Assembly (NCBI GenBank): GCA_026260175.1
Contig: JAKCWW010000268.1
Coordinates: 76,700 to 102,289, forward strand
Source: Reticulitermes lucifugus
Taxonomy: Eukaryota; Arthropoda; Insecta; Blattodea; Rhinotermitidae
Direction of reading: 5' to 3'
DNA: 25,590 bases
Position 1 is the first letter of the stretch. Each line of letters begins with the position of its first letter. Shown piece after piece: positions 9,261-17,754 of this stretch. Both the position numbers and the translations under genes were made by a program. The notes under the pieces are model-generated. The model was not told the origin of the DNA. It made no database searches and saw only the letters and a list, made by a program, of their open reading frames with translations.

Positions 9261-10420
9261 CGTTAACTGATACAGTTAACTGTGGATCCTTTTCCGGACA
9301 TATAAATCTTGTTAAAGCTTATATCTGTACAGTTCTAGGACTCTTAATCTTGACAAGAATAAGTAATTTAGTCAGAGTAGCCATGTTAGTCACGATAGTC
9401 CATAAACCTCTATGTGAACCTGCAGTTCGAGAACTAGAGCTGAAAAGATAATTCAAAGAATATATGACCCTCGGATGGGATAAAAAAAAGACTAAGAAAA
9501 ATAGAAGGAGGTATAAGAATCTGTAAGAAAGACGGATATAGAGAGACGTCTCTGGTTTTGGCAGTTCTCCTCCCGTTCATCAGAACTTGATCGACACGGT
9601 AAGAACAGATGTCGATAAGGAAACGGCGGGAGAATCGGTGCTTCCGCAGAAAGAGCGAAGAGGAAGACTGGGGACCAAAAGCATGGATACTGTTGAACGC
9701 TCCGAATTTAATTGCACGTACAAGTTGTCACAGGCACCAGTGGAAACGCGCACTTTATATCTATTCAAGTGCCTTGTAGTTTATGGCAAGACTAGTAAGG
9801 GACTGTGTGGTCCTATACTGACCGTTTATCTTAGCACAACACTTCTTTTCACGATAGGAGAAAGAATTCAAATCCGACCTTATACAAAATATGTGCATAA
9901 TTATTTTATAGTAGAATACTGGAAAATAAAGAAAGGGGAAAAGACGGATAGAAGGAAGATTGAAATAAATGAGAAGCTAAAACAAAGAAATAAGAAAGCT
10001 AAGAATAGCAGAACTGAAAATATGTCTGCCTCTTACATTGTCATTTGTGTTTTACGTGTGTCGCTATTTTCTGGCTTGTGATGTGAATTATAAATACTCG
10101 TTTCACGTACCGTGCAATACATTCATCTATAAGTAAACGTTTGTATAGAATATATTTCTAATGAAAAAATAGTCGGGTCCTTTTGGTTCTTATAAGCAAA
10201 TTTTGCGTAGATATATTGTTCGCTAGTTCCTTGCTGAAAATTGTAGACATTAATCAAGAAGTAGAGACTCGCACGTTGTAGAAATTAAATACGCAGTCTG
10301 GGCTCATAGCCAGGCGAAATCGTAGCGTAGTAGAGCTAACGTAACCATCAACTGCCGGCGGATGTGCCGCGCATTATATCACATGCACCCCGAAACTTTC
10401 ATCCAGAGAGACAAGATTTC
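9261..10420. other. Longest open frame of the window, unrecognised
   Basis: A 164-codon plus-strand open frame spans 9587-10081 and is the longest here. It opens at a TTG; the first ATG is codon 32 (near 9683). The second half is Lys-rich and reflects the A-rich DNA (about 9920-10020). No domain, signal peptide or splice context is convincing, although GGTAAGAAC near 9599 resembles a splice donor. A purine-rich tract lies at 9475-9550. I regard the open frame as probably non-coding. Confidence 0.3.
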
Positions 10421-10424
10421 TTAC

Positions 10425-10440
10425 CCACAGGAGTCGCCAT
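10425..10440 (-). CDS. Possible first coding exon (start codon plus donor)
   Basis: On the minus strand an ATG in good context (CACAATGGCG) encodes MATPV. After 16 bases it is followed by a near-perfect splice donor (CTGTGG then GTAAGAA, positions 10424 downward). A GC-richer stretch upstream on that strand (10441-10500) could be 5' UTR. If real, this is a tiny first exon of a minus-strand gene whose later exons lie left of here; none is recognised in the window. The combination could arise by chance, so confidence is low. Confidence 0.15.
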
Positions 10441-12060
10441 TGTGTCTGCAGGAGTAGACCACAAACCAACGCACCCACAACACGGACACTGCTACTTTCG
10501 GTTTGAATTATAATGTTGTAGTAGTGGCTGTTTTTTGTGCCCTTCGTACAAGATATGGCTAACATCTTGAATGATAAATTAACAAATTAATATGCCATAA
10601 TTATAAGTACCGATAAATCCGAGGGATTCAGTTGCTGAAGAAACCCCGTCTCAATCACTTCCTTTACCTTCAACTTCTCCTTTTCATAAATATATTCTTC
10701 TCCCTTATTCAGCTTGTTATTCTTCCGCTCTTTCTTTATCTCCTCTTAGTTCACCTCTTTTATGTCCTTTTCTTCCCCACCTCCACCTACTTTTTAGTCT
10801 CTATTACTCTGATTTCTTCTTTTTCTGACCCGCACAGTTCTGCACTCACCTTTTCAAAGGGTTAAAATTTGATGTCTATATTGAACTAGGTTACAGTGAT
10901 GGACAGACTGGCACAAGCAACTAGTATACGTAATTATTAAGGATAATTCTCCTTCTGGTCCCTAAACCCTTAACAAGTTTAGAATATCTAAATGATGTAA
11001 GCCTATCGTACTCTTTTAATTTTCTTCTTGGAATTAAGTTTTGTAGCCTATCTGCTCATTGGTTTATTCAGTGGTTCACGTTACTTCCCCATTGACCAGC
11101 TGGCACCTTGTTCGTATTGATCTGAGCAGCCTGCATTGAACTGCAGGAGTGATTCCAAAGACTCGTTTATCATTAGGCGTGACTTCCTTTGTTACCGTAA
11201 GAAACTCAAAAGTCAATACAACTCCTGGCACATAAATTAATATAGCCCTCATTTATAAGCAGGACGCCATTTTTAAAATTAGGATTCTGTGTTATCTTGG
11301 TTGGAGAATAATTTTTACATTTAATTATTGGATATTGCTTTCAGCACCGCAAAACTTGAGGCGTCAATTTTAAATGCTTTTTATCGCTCCCTTTTCACTC
11401 CTTTTTTTTCTTTTTTTTGTACTTATAACATCTAGCGGTCTAAATTAGGTTAGATGGTAGGGGGTCTCCATAGGAATTAGTGCAAAGAGGAATATTAAGA
11501 GACGACAAAGTTGGGGTTGAGGGGAGGAAAAGAAGCGCCAGTGATGAGAAACAGAGCGGCACTCGCTCCTCATTTGCGCCCCAGGGGCGTCGGAATTAGA
11601 ATGTATAACAGGTTGTAGGTGGGAAAGAAGGGGGAATATTTGAGGTTAAGGTTTTTAATATTAATAATACAAAATGCGAGCGATATGCACCAACATGGCG
11701 ACTTAGCAAACGACTCGAAGAAAGACATAATCGGGAGGTCGTATATCTCTGTCCGCACAATTTCTTTCCCAAGTCACTTTACCTGTATGCCTCGTAAAGG
11801 CTTTCCTTGCGGGCGGTATAGACACAGTGACAACGTCCGTAACTAATAAACTAACCACATGTAGCAGAGCTTATTGGGAACTCAATTGTTTGTTAGCTGG
11901 TCACAGACTTCCACATCTTTTATGAAATCAGAATTTCCATTGCTCTTTTCACTGGAACCTGCCTCTGGTTATTACCCTAAACGACATTAATCAAATCCAC
12001 ACCCTCATGATGATACGCTTAGCATAGCAGTAACATTAATACGCATTGCAAAATATTACT
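10441..12060. other. No recognisable gene; pyrimidine-rich tracts
   Basis: A strongly pyrimidine-rich tract (10640-10870) accounts for the Leu/Phe/Ser-rich open frame there. Two poly-T runs separated by C sit at 11401-11418. A G-rich patch lies at about 11511-11530. The short open frames at 11570-11846 overlap each other and are not recognised. Confidence 0.45.
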
Positions 12061-12068
12061 AATGACAG

Positions 12069-12107
12069 TAATAATAATAATAATAATTATTATTATTATT
12101 ATTATTA
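12069..12107. repeat. Palindromic microsatellite (TAA)6(TTA)7
   Basis: Six TAA units (12069-12086) meet seven TTA units (12087-12107) head to head, giving a perfect 36-bp palindrome at 12069-12104. The two halves are each trinucleotide repeats. The sequence can extrude as a cruciform and is hard to amplify or sequence. Confidence 0.9.
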
Positions 12108-12115
12108 TCATTATT

Positions 12116-12850
12116 TATTTTCTTGGTGACTGAACGGACACACCAATAATAAAATCAGCACAAAAAGGAAAAGAAAAAAGGATTAAGATAAAACACAGAA
12201 ATAAATACAGAAAATATTTATGTACAACATGAAAACATGGTCCTTGTGTGAAACTTGAGACCTGAAGAGCTTAGATAGTAGAACGACATAAAATAGTACA
12301 ACATATGACAGATGTGCACATGAAATTAAAAGAAACTGGATTTTAATAAAAAGGAGGTTGATGAAGACACAAGGAGCAATCATACCAAAGTTACATTTAC
12401 AGCGCTGACGACAGCAAATAAGGAAAATGTAAAGAAAAACACTCATGTTACTGACAGTGCTGTTTTACATCTAATATAAGTATTCTGGAGCTAACTTTGG
12501 AAAACAAATTTAACCACACTGCTGAAATTTTACAAATTTTTTATGGTTTTAATGTATTCCTAAACGTTTTAACTTTCTTCAGACCTTTCCTGTCCTAGAG
12601 GATACTAGATTTATGTTTCGTTGCACCTCAGTACAACTATATTAATAATGTACGCATCTGTATTTACAACAACATTTCATATATATTTCACACATTTCAC
12701 CACCTTCAGGCACACATTTAATCAAAGTAGATTACATTAAATGTTACTAAGATGTAAAAGTATATTTAAACATGTATGTTTTTCACATCAAGTAAATAAG
12801 AATTGCGAGTTTAGAGGTTTTTGTAGCGCTGTAACCGAGGATTTCGATCT
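12116..12850. other. No recognisable gene
   Basis: AT-rich sequence with one Cys/Phe-rich minus open frame (12183-12446) that has no recognisable similarity. No repeat boundaries are seen. Confidence 0.45.
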
Positions 12851-12851
12851 T

Positions 12852-13028
12852 CTGGGAAGAAGGCTGCGTCATTGACTAATCGGAACCCGACCTTTCGAGG
12901 CAATGCAGTGTCCTCATCTTCAAGGGTCGAAATGTCTTCGCGAACATTTCGAACCTTGAAGTTAAAGACATTATACTGCCTCGCAATCCCGGGTTCCCTT
13001 TACCCAGTGATGCAGCGTCTTGTCCCGA
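12852..13028. repeat. Second foldback inverted repeat, arms ~80 bp
   Basis: The arms run from about 12852 to 12935 and from 12944 to about 13028, around an 8-base loop (12936-12943). Paired blocks include CGAAATGT at 12928-12935 with ACATTTCG at 12944-12951, and CTTCAAGG near 12919 with CCTTGAAG near 12954. GGAACCC near 12882 pairs with GGGTTCC near 12991, and the outermost block GGCTGCGTCA near 12872 pairs with TGATGCAGCG near 13009. Identity is lower than in the 5463-5709 hairpin, so it is probably older. No TSD was identified and it has no coding capacity. Confidence 0.75.
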
Positions 13029-14060
13029 TATAATGCCATCTTTAATAAGGATTCATACAAGAATAAATGTACATGAAAATGTGTTGTGATTTGACTGTGG
13101 TAAAAGCAAAATAAGATTCGCCCAAAAATTTAACATAATGGCTGGACTAGCAGAGATAGAATCAGATGTGTAGAACGATGATCATTCCCAACAGCTGGTA
13201 TGGCGCATTATGTCTGATTCTTTGTATCATTCTTGTTGCATTCAGCGCGACAATATTAGATGAACGTTAGAAATTATGAAGTTTGTGTTGCTGTGATTTT
13301 CCCCTTAGTCTTCTCAAAGTCCTCATCGCTATAAATCTCTCAAGAGAGTTTATGTTAATTACAAATTCATTTTTAAACACACAGTGTCTGCGGGTACGGA
13401 ACTTGTCGAACTACGGAAAAAGAAATATTAAGCTAAAAAGACCATACATTAAACTGCCGCATTTTAATTTCTATACTCAGTCACTCAGTCAAGTAATTAA
13501 CTTTCTTGAAAGATTGCGAAATGATTCGTATAAAAAGTGTTGATACATTTTAACTCGCGCATTCTTAATCTATTATTAATAGGAGAGCCATGTTTTCCTC
13601 TTTATTATTTTTTGTGAACGCTTTGTGTGTGCTGAAAGCCATCTTGCGGTGATTGGTGGAAGCAATATGCGTGGTGCTCATTATCAGCAATCTGTAGGAA
13701 CATTTCCTTCCTGCTCTTCCTTCTCTACCATCCACTTTCTTCAAGGGAATTATGGCGATGCCTGCTGTAACATTTTCCAAGTTAAGAAAGTTTTTCTTTT
13801 CTACGTCACGTATTTTCCCCTCGGTTTTATCACAAAAGTAATTTTATGCTTGTGTATGTACAGTCTGTGGTGGAAGATATCCGGAGTGTTACGACGTTCT
13901 TGCTTAGATTTCTCATATCCTTCCAAATCCGGAGACTGTACCAGGGTATACTTTTTACTATCAGTAGCTTACTATGTTACCAGGACAACAACGGTTTCCG
14001 TCATGTTGGATTAAATTTTGTGTGGTCATTTGTAAGTAGAGTAAGAGAAGCATGTTAAGG
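13029..14060. other. No recognisable gene
   Basis: Plus-strand open frames at 13283-13543, 13625-14014 and 13846-14058 overlap other frames and carry no recognised domain. No element boundary was found before the tRNA-like head at about 14070. Confidence 0.4.
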
Positions 14061-14140
14061 CCCCAGGGAGCCTAGCAGTAGGGTTATGCTCTTCCGTGAA
14101 CGTAGCCTGTAGATCGAGCCCGTCCGAGTTCTGTAACTTT
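14061..14140 (+). mobile_element. tRNA-like SINE head, fragment
   Basis: An A-box-like stretch (CCTAGCAGTAGGGTTATGC, near 14071-14089) is followed about 25 bases later by a B-box-like stretch (GATCGAGCCC, 14112-14121). The spacing fits an internal Pol III promoter of a tRNA-derived SINE. The body and tail are not evident, and the Harbinger element begins only about 20 bases downstream. It cannot fold as a good tRNA gene by eye. Confidence 0.4.
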
Positions 14141-14291
14141 CTCCATATACATTTAGGTTAGGCGCACACTGGAGCGCTTCGGACGCATCGAATGCATTGG
14201 AATATTTTTACTGAGTAAGCACACTGCATCGTATTTCCGCCTATGGGCTGACGGAATTCATGTCAATGCAGGCCGTTGATTAGCAAACAAC

Positions 14292-14600
14292 ATGAGCAGT
14301 TCTGAAGAAGAAGATATAGTTATTACGTCTTTGTTAAGTGAGGAAGAACAAGAGAATAAAAGGAAGAGACGAAGATCCTGGGTGCATAATATATGCAAGA
14401 AAATAATTATTAGTGGCGAATTTTATTCCCTGTATCCGGACTTACTAGAAGATGAGGCAAAATTTTTTGAGTATTTTCGGATGACTTATGGAAAGTTTAT
14501 GACTCTCCTGGATATGTTGGAACCTAATTTGTCAAGGGAAAATACATCCTTTAGAGAGGTAGCAGGACCAAAGGAAAGACTGGCACTTTGCTTACGGTAA
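14292..14600 (+). pseudogene. Harbinger transposase, N-terminal exon
   Basis: The open frame starts at ATG 14292 with an acidic stretch (MSSSEEEDIVITSLLSEEE) and a basic KRKRRRSWVH block. Then come GEFYSLYPDLLEDEAKFFEYFRM-type residues and a KERLALCLR end. This matches the N-terminal region of HARBI1-like PIF/Harbinger transposases, which usually read R-x-W-V-x-P, then EF-L-P-L and a YFRM helix, before the DDE nuclease domain (family knowledge). The frame ends at 14598-14600, where CG followed by GTAATG could be a splice donor, so it may be a genuine first exon. The DDE core that should follow is not present in the next 650 bp. Confidence 0.8.
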
Positions 14601-14703
14601 TGTATTTATTTGTAATAAAGTTATTCAAAAATACAAATTGATAATTAAAAATGTAAATCTGAATCAAAGATTACTTTTAATTGTTGTGTATGTTGCTACT
14701 TCA

Positions 14704-15302
14704 CTACGGAGCAGATTGGGAATAATAGTTTGGTAGGTCGCCAGAGTCCTCGGCATGATAATCAGAATTATAGCGGTTGCTAGTAATTTCCGAAGACCTG
14801 GGATTCAACAAGGCAATTCTCATTTCTATAGAATTTACCATTTGGAATGATTTTACTTTAATTTCGATCTGATCTCGTAAGGGAAAAGTCCTCAAGTTTG
14901 CGCCATACTTATAAAAAAGTTAGTTAATGTGTCTTCAGAGGATACCTGTTTCTTCTTTTTTGAGGGTAAATATTCCCGAAGAACGGAAGCTGCAGAAGGT
15001 TCTTCGGGTGATGAGTTATTTTCGTCGGTTCTTTTGTACACAATCAGTGTACGCATGAGATGACGAAGGCGCAGTGGTGTCGGTAATATTGCTGTGTGCT
15101 GTGTCGTTATTATCGGCCGTGCCGTGGCTATCCACATCGTCATGGCTCTGTTCACCCTGCGATAACGTTGAAGGGGTAGAAATGTTTGATTGTCTTTTTT
15201 TTCGGCAAAGATATAAGGAACTAAGTAAGTTAATTCTTTTTCAAATTTCGGATCCTTCATCTTTGATGCTGCTTGGCCACTTTTTGTTTTTCGAAGGATT
15301 TT
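14704..15302 (-). pseudogene. MADF/BESS-like Harbinger accessory protein, truncated
   Basis: The minus strand is open from 15302 leftwards. It starts within a MADF-like domain end (KTKSGQAASK, then FEKELTYLVPYI). It continues through a linker to a basic KKKK patch and a BESS-like motif (SSEDTLTNFFISMAQT) and stops at a TGA near 14892-14894. A one-base loss there shifts the frame. In the neighbouring frame the BESS-like region continues (RTFPLRDQIEIKVK, then FQMVNSIEM) to a proper stop at 14704-14706. MADF/Myb-like partners bind transposon DNA and help import the transposase into the nucleus (family knowledge). The N-terminal MADF helices are missing at the right edge, exactly where the transposase C-terminus begins. 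Confidence 0.7.
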
Positions 15303-15605
15303 TTAAGAAAATTTCGATTTCTTGCAAGAAAATTATGTATGTCACACGAACATATAAAGACCCCTTTACTTGTTGCTTGCTGTTTACATAATTTTTTGAG
15401 GGATGACACCTGTCACTGTACAGAAAATGATCTCAGTATTTCTATTTCCGATATGAAGGGCTTGCAAAATATTCAGAAAATTGGTGGAAATTCATCTATC
15501 AGTACAGTGCAAATCAGAGACCGGTTTAAGAGTTGTTTTAATTCGGCTGCAGGTTCCTTAGAAGGGCAACTGAGAAAAGTTCGAGAAGGAAAAGTATTTA
15601 CTTGA
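15267..15605 (+). pseudogene. Harbinger transposase, C-terminal part
   Basis: The frame is open from 15267 to the stop at 15603-15605, and similarity is clear from about 15303. Recognisable blocks are LRKFRFLARKL, then LLVACCLHNFLRDD, then VQIRDRFKSCFNSAAGSL near the end. The LHNFLRDD-type block follows the last catalytic acid in PIF/Harbinger transposases, and the IRD-F-FNS-AGS block is the usual C-terminus (family knowledge). The N-terminal exon lies at 14292-14600, but the two DDE-domain segments that should join them are absent. The frame has no ATG at its start. Confidence 0.8.
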
Positions 15606-16136
15606 ATTACATGTCTACTCTTTATGATATATGTGTTTTGCTTAAATGTTTGCATTATTTTATGTCAATAAAATATTTATAGCATAATAGATTCACATTA
15701 TTATAATAAACTTCTGTTAAACGTTACCTGGTTATTTCATTAATTGCCCAATTTCTTCCCAGATATTTTCCCGTCGTTGGACGTTGCTGTTATTAGGATT
15801 TTTAAAATTGTACATTTTTTCGTACTGTTGCACGAACAAAATTAATTGTCCTTCGTCCATTGCCACGGGTCCCTCACAGTCAATCAAGACGAAAACCGAG
15901 TCTCAACAAGGCAGACTGCATCATTTTCCTCTCCGTGTCACGCCATGCAATACGATAACTTCACCGCTGAGTCAGCCGGACGCGCCGGCCGGGCGAAAAA
16001 ATATTCTCCTCGGAGAACCCGAGACGGAATTGCCGCACTCCGTTGCGTCCCGTGCGGATCAGTGTGCGAAGCCACGGAACTAGTGAGGGGAAGAATATTT
16101 CATCTCCGTGTGCTGCGTCCGTCCGTAGCGTCGGAT
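15606..16136. other. Harbinger 3' flank and right subterminal region
   Basis: AT-rich sequence with a polyadenylation-like AATAAA at 15666-15671 follows the transposase stop. It is followed by a GC-rich stretch (about 15960-16130) next to the right inverted repeat. Overlapping open frames (15784-16172) have no recognised domain and probably reflect the GC-rich subterminal sequence. Confidence 0.5.
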
Positions 16137-16361
16137 GCGCTCCAGTGTGCGCGTACCTTTAAACTTCTGTGAAGTATGCGAGGCCGAATGTGATTCATAC
16201 GCCAGGTGCAGGTGCAGGGCCCACACGCTGGCCGCCATATACACTTTCGCTATCATCAGGTATGGGCCGATCAGTGAAGATCCCATCCCACAGAGTTTTA
16301 AAACCTCAAATCCTGTCTCTACCCTTGAGAGTCAAGTACAGACATTACCTGAGCTACACAC

Positions 16362-16450
16362 ATATTTTCTCTTCATGTACCCGCAAAGGATCGAACCCAG
16401 GCCTCCAAGATGAGAGGCCAGTGTCTGACTAAGATATGAACCATTTCTTT
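16362..16450 (-). mobile_element. tRNA-like SINE head
   Basis: On the minus strand an A-box-like TTAGTCAGACACTGGCC (about 16418-16434) is followed by a B box GGGTTCGATCC (16390-16400). The spacing and the arm sequences (CTCTCATCTTGGAG) resemble a tRNA-derived promoter. The 3' body probably extends left, possibly to about 16280, but no tail or TSD could be fixed. The overlapping open frames (16135-16432) are repeat translations. Confidence 0.55.
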
Positions 16451-17180
16451 AGCACACGCAATTGTAAACACTGAGAATGTGTTGGGGATGTGTAACTCTA
16501 CTGGTGAGAATTATTGGCGTAATGGTCAATGACTTGTAACAAAGATCAGCCGTTGTTAGTTCTTTCCAGAAAGTCTTTTATAACAGTGCAAAGGAACGAA
16601 CCAACCGCTTATGACCTCTTCATGTAGTCACTGTTCTTCACCTTTACGTAAAACACACACACAGACAACAAACTGAATCTGTCTCCCGTTTCCACATAAT
16701 TTTCTCCATTTCAAACCGAAGTGGTCAGTTGCCATTTAACGGAGCTTGATAGACCGGTAGGGTGTGAGGGGTGGGGTGGGGGTGTGAAGCGTTTCGTCCT
16801 GCTACTTCATACAACAACGGAGCTCTTTTATGAAGTACTGGATTATTGAATTAGCAATACGTCACAGTTCCTCCACTGTGAAGGTTCGACCGATCCCTCA
16901 TGACAGCAGCGAATCAAATTAAAATGGGGTGCTTTCAGAGTTCCTCCCCAGTACTGGCCGTCAGCAATGCTTAGAAACCACCAGAGTCCAGCGTGAGCAA
17001 ATCTTATTATCACGGCTCGCCATTAGCAAACCCGTTCAAGAAGCTTGGAGCGATTCCTAATGCATATCTAATGGTGTTTGTGTCACATGACGAGGCCCTA
17101 GGTTGTGGTGGAGATGCTGTTACGTGCTGAAACGCCAGTTCAATATATGATTGCGCGTTGAAACAAGAGTGGAAATCCGA
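16451..17180. other. No recognisable gene; one G-rich motif
   Basis: No open frame or repeat boundary is recognisable apart from the G-run motif listed separately. GGTTCGACCGATCC near 16884 resembles a B box but lacks a plausible A box at the right distance. Confidence 0.4.
16760..16782 (+). other. Putative G-quadruplex motif
   Basis: Four G-runs of 3, 4, 4 and 5 bases are separated by loops of 5, 1 and 1 bases. This satisfies the common G3+N1-7 rule for intramolecular quadruplexes, and the single-base loops favour stability. There is no gene nearby whose regulation could be tied to it. Confidence 0.6.
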
Positions 17181-17185
17181 ACAAG

Positions 17186-17241
17186 ACGGCTAGGGCGGTA
17201 ACGCCTCTTGACTTGTCTTCCGAAGTCCCCAGTTCGACCTC
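17186..17241 (+). mobile_element. tRNA-like SINE head, plus strand
   Basis: GGCTAGGGCGGTAACGCC (about 17188-17205) resembles an A box, and CAGTTCGACCTC (17230-17241) resembles a B box at a suitable distance. The sequence between them (CTTGACTTGTCTTCCGAAG) fits a degenerate anticodon and variable region. Tail and TSD are not visible. Confidence 0.45.
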
Positions 17242-17361
17242 ATCTCTTTGGAAGGGGTGTACAAGGATACAGTCGTGGATTTGTTTGAAATACTCTCGCA
17301 GCATTTGTCTTGTAAAACCTGAGAAAAGATACTTCGAATCTCATTCAGATTAACCTGTCTT

Positions 17362-17430
17362 CTAGACGAGATTTGAACTCAAGACCTACGAATACGAGAT
17401 AGAAATGCTGCTTATTTGACTGCGTAGTTC
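17362..17430 (-). mobile_element. tRNA-like SINE head, minus strand
   Basis: On the minus strand TACGCAGTCAAATAAGC (about 17410-17426) is A-box-like, and GAGTTCAAATCTCG (17367-17380) is B-box-like. It faces the plus-strand head at 17186-17241, only about 120 bp away. Both are degenerate, and no TSDs were identified. Confidence 0.45.
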
Positions 17431-17500
17431 GGTGTCATAAATGACAATGTTGACAAAACCTAATCACTGATTAGGAACTGACTGATTTATACTATTATTT

Positions 17501-17754
17501 AGCGACGTTACAATAACTCCATAACTCCATGGAGCAGAGTCCTTCTTGAGAAGCTAACAGGTCGTCAGCTAGTCAAGAAATTCGCCGCGTTTTATGGAAC
17601 CTGAAGGTTCATTACCGCATTCAAAAGAGCCCGCCTCCTGTCCCTATCCTGAGCCATATCGATCCAGTCCACGCCCTTCCATCCCACTCCTTGAAGATCC
17701 ATTTTAATATTATCCTCCCATCTACGCCTGGGTCTTCCAAAGCGACGTTACAAT
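17501..17754 (-). mobile_element. 5'-truncated non-LTR copy, 14-bp TSD
   Basis: AGCGACGTTACAAT occurs at 17501-17514 and 17741-17754, bounding about 226 bp. The insert lies on the minus strand. It starts, 5'-truncated, at 17740 with a reverse-transcriptase C-terminus, has a short 3' UTR, and ends in two tandem octamers (TGGAGTTA on the minus strand, 17514-17529) rather than poly(A). Short-repeat tails are typical of RTE-like and several other non-LTR clades (family knowledge). Confidence 0.9.
17592..17740 (-). pseudogene. Non-LTR polyprotein, last ~49 codons
   Basis: The minus-strand peptide begins with [15 protein letters not shown], continues through [11 protein letters not shown] and ends NAVMNLQVP before TAA at 17592-17594. 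This GRPRRRW-D-K-DL ... A-DR--W end block closes the ORF of a common class of arthropod non-LTR elements (endonuclease-reverse transcriptase polyproteins). The frame is intact in this fragment. All catalytic domains are missing through 5' truncation. It belongs to a different family from the fragment at 25163-25590, to judge by its end. Confidence 0.85.

Larger units (their letters stand above)
14161..16152. mobile_element. Decayed PIF/Harbinger DNA transposon, ~2.0 kb
   Basis: The left end GGCGCACACTGGAGCGC (14161-14177) and the right end GCGCTCCAGTGTGCGC (16137-16152) are inverted repeats. The match continues imperfectly for about 25 bases in all (TTCGGACGC against ATCCGACGC). Inside lie the N-terminal and C-terminal parts of a Harbinger-type transposase on the plus strand and a MADF/BESS-like protein on the minus strand, the usual two-protein set of this superfamily. 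The catalytic core is missing, so the copy is not autonomous. Harbinger elements normally duplicate TTA/TAA-type trinucleotides. The left flank is TTA, but the right flank reads GTA, so the TSD is not clean. The GC-rich right subterminal region (15960-16150) contrasts with the AT-rich neighbourhood. Confidence 0.85.

Noticed and set aside
9425..9445. B-box-like CAGTTCGAGAACT
   Set aside because: It is mostly a short palindrome, and no A box or tail is present.
9587..10081. 164-codon open frame, the longest in the window
   Set aside because: It opens at TTG, has no recognised domain, and its Lys-rich second half follows from A-rich DNA. Length alone is not enough in this AT-rich sequence.
16883..16900. 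B-box-like GGTTCGACCGATCC
   Set aside because: No plausible A box lies 30-60 bases upstream, and no SINE body follows.
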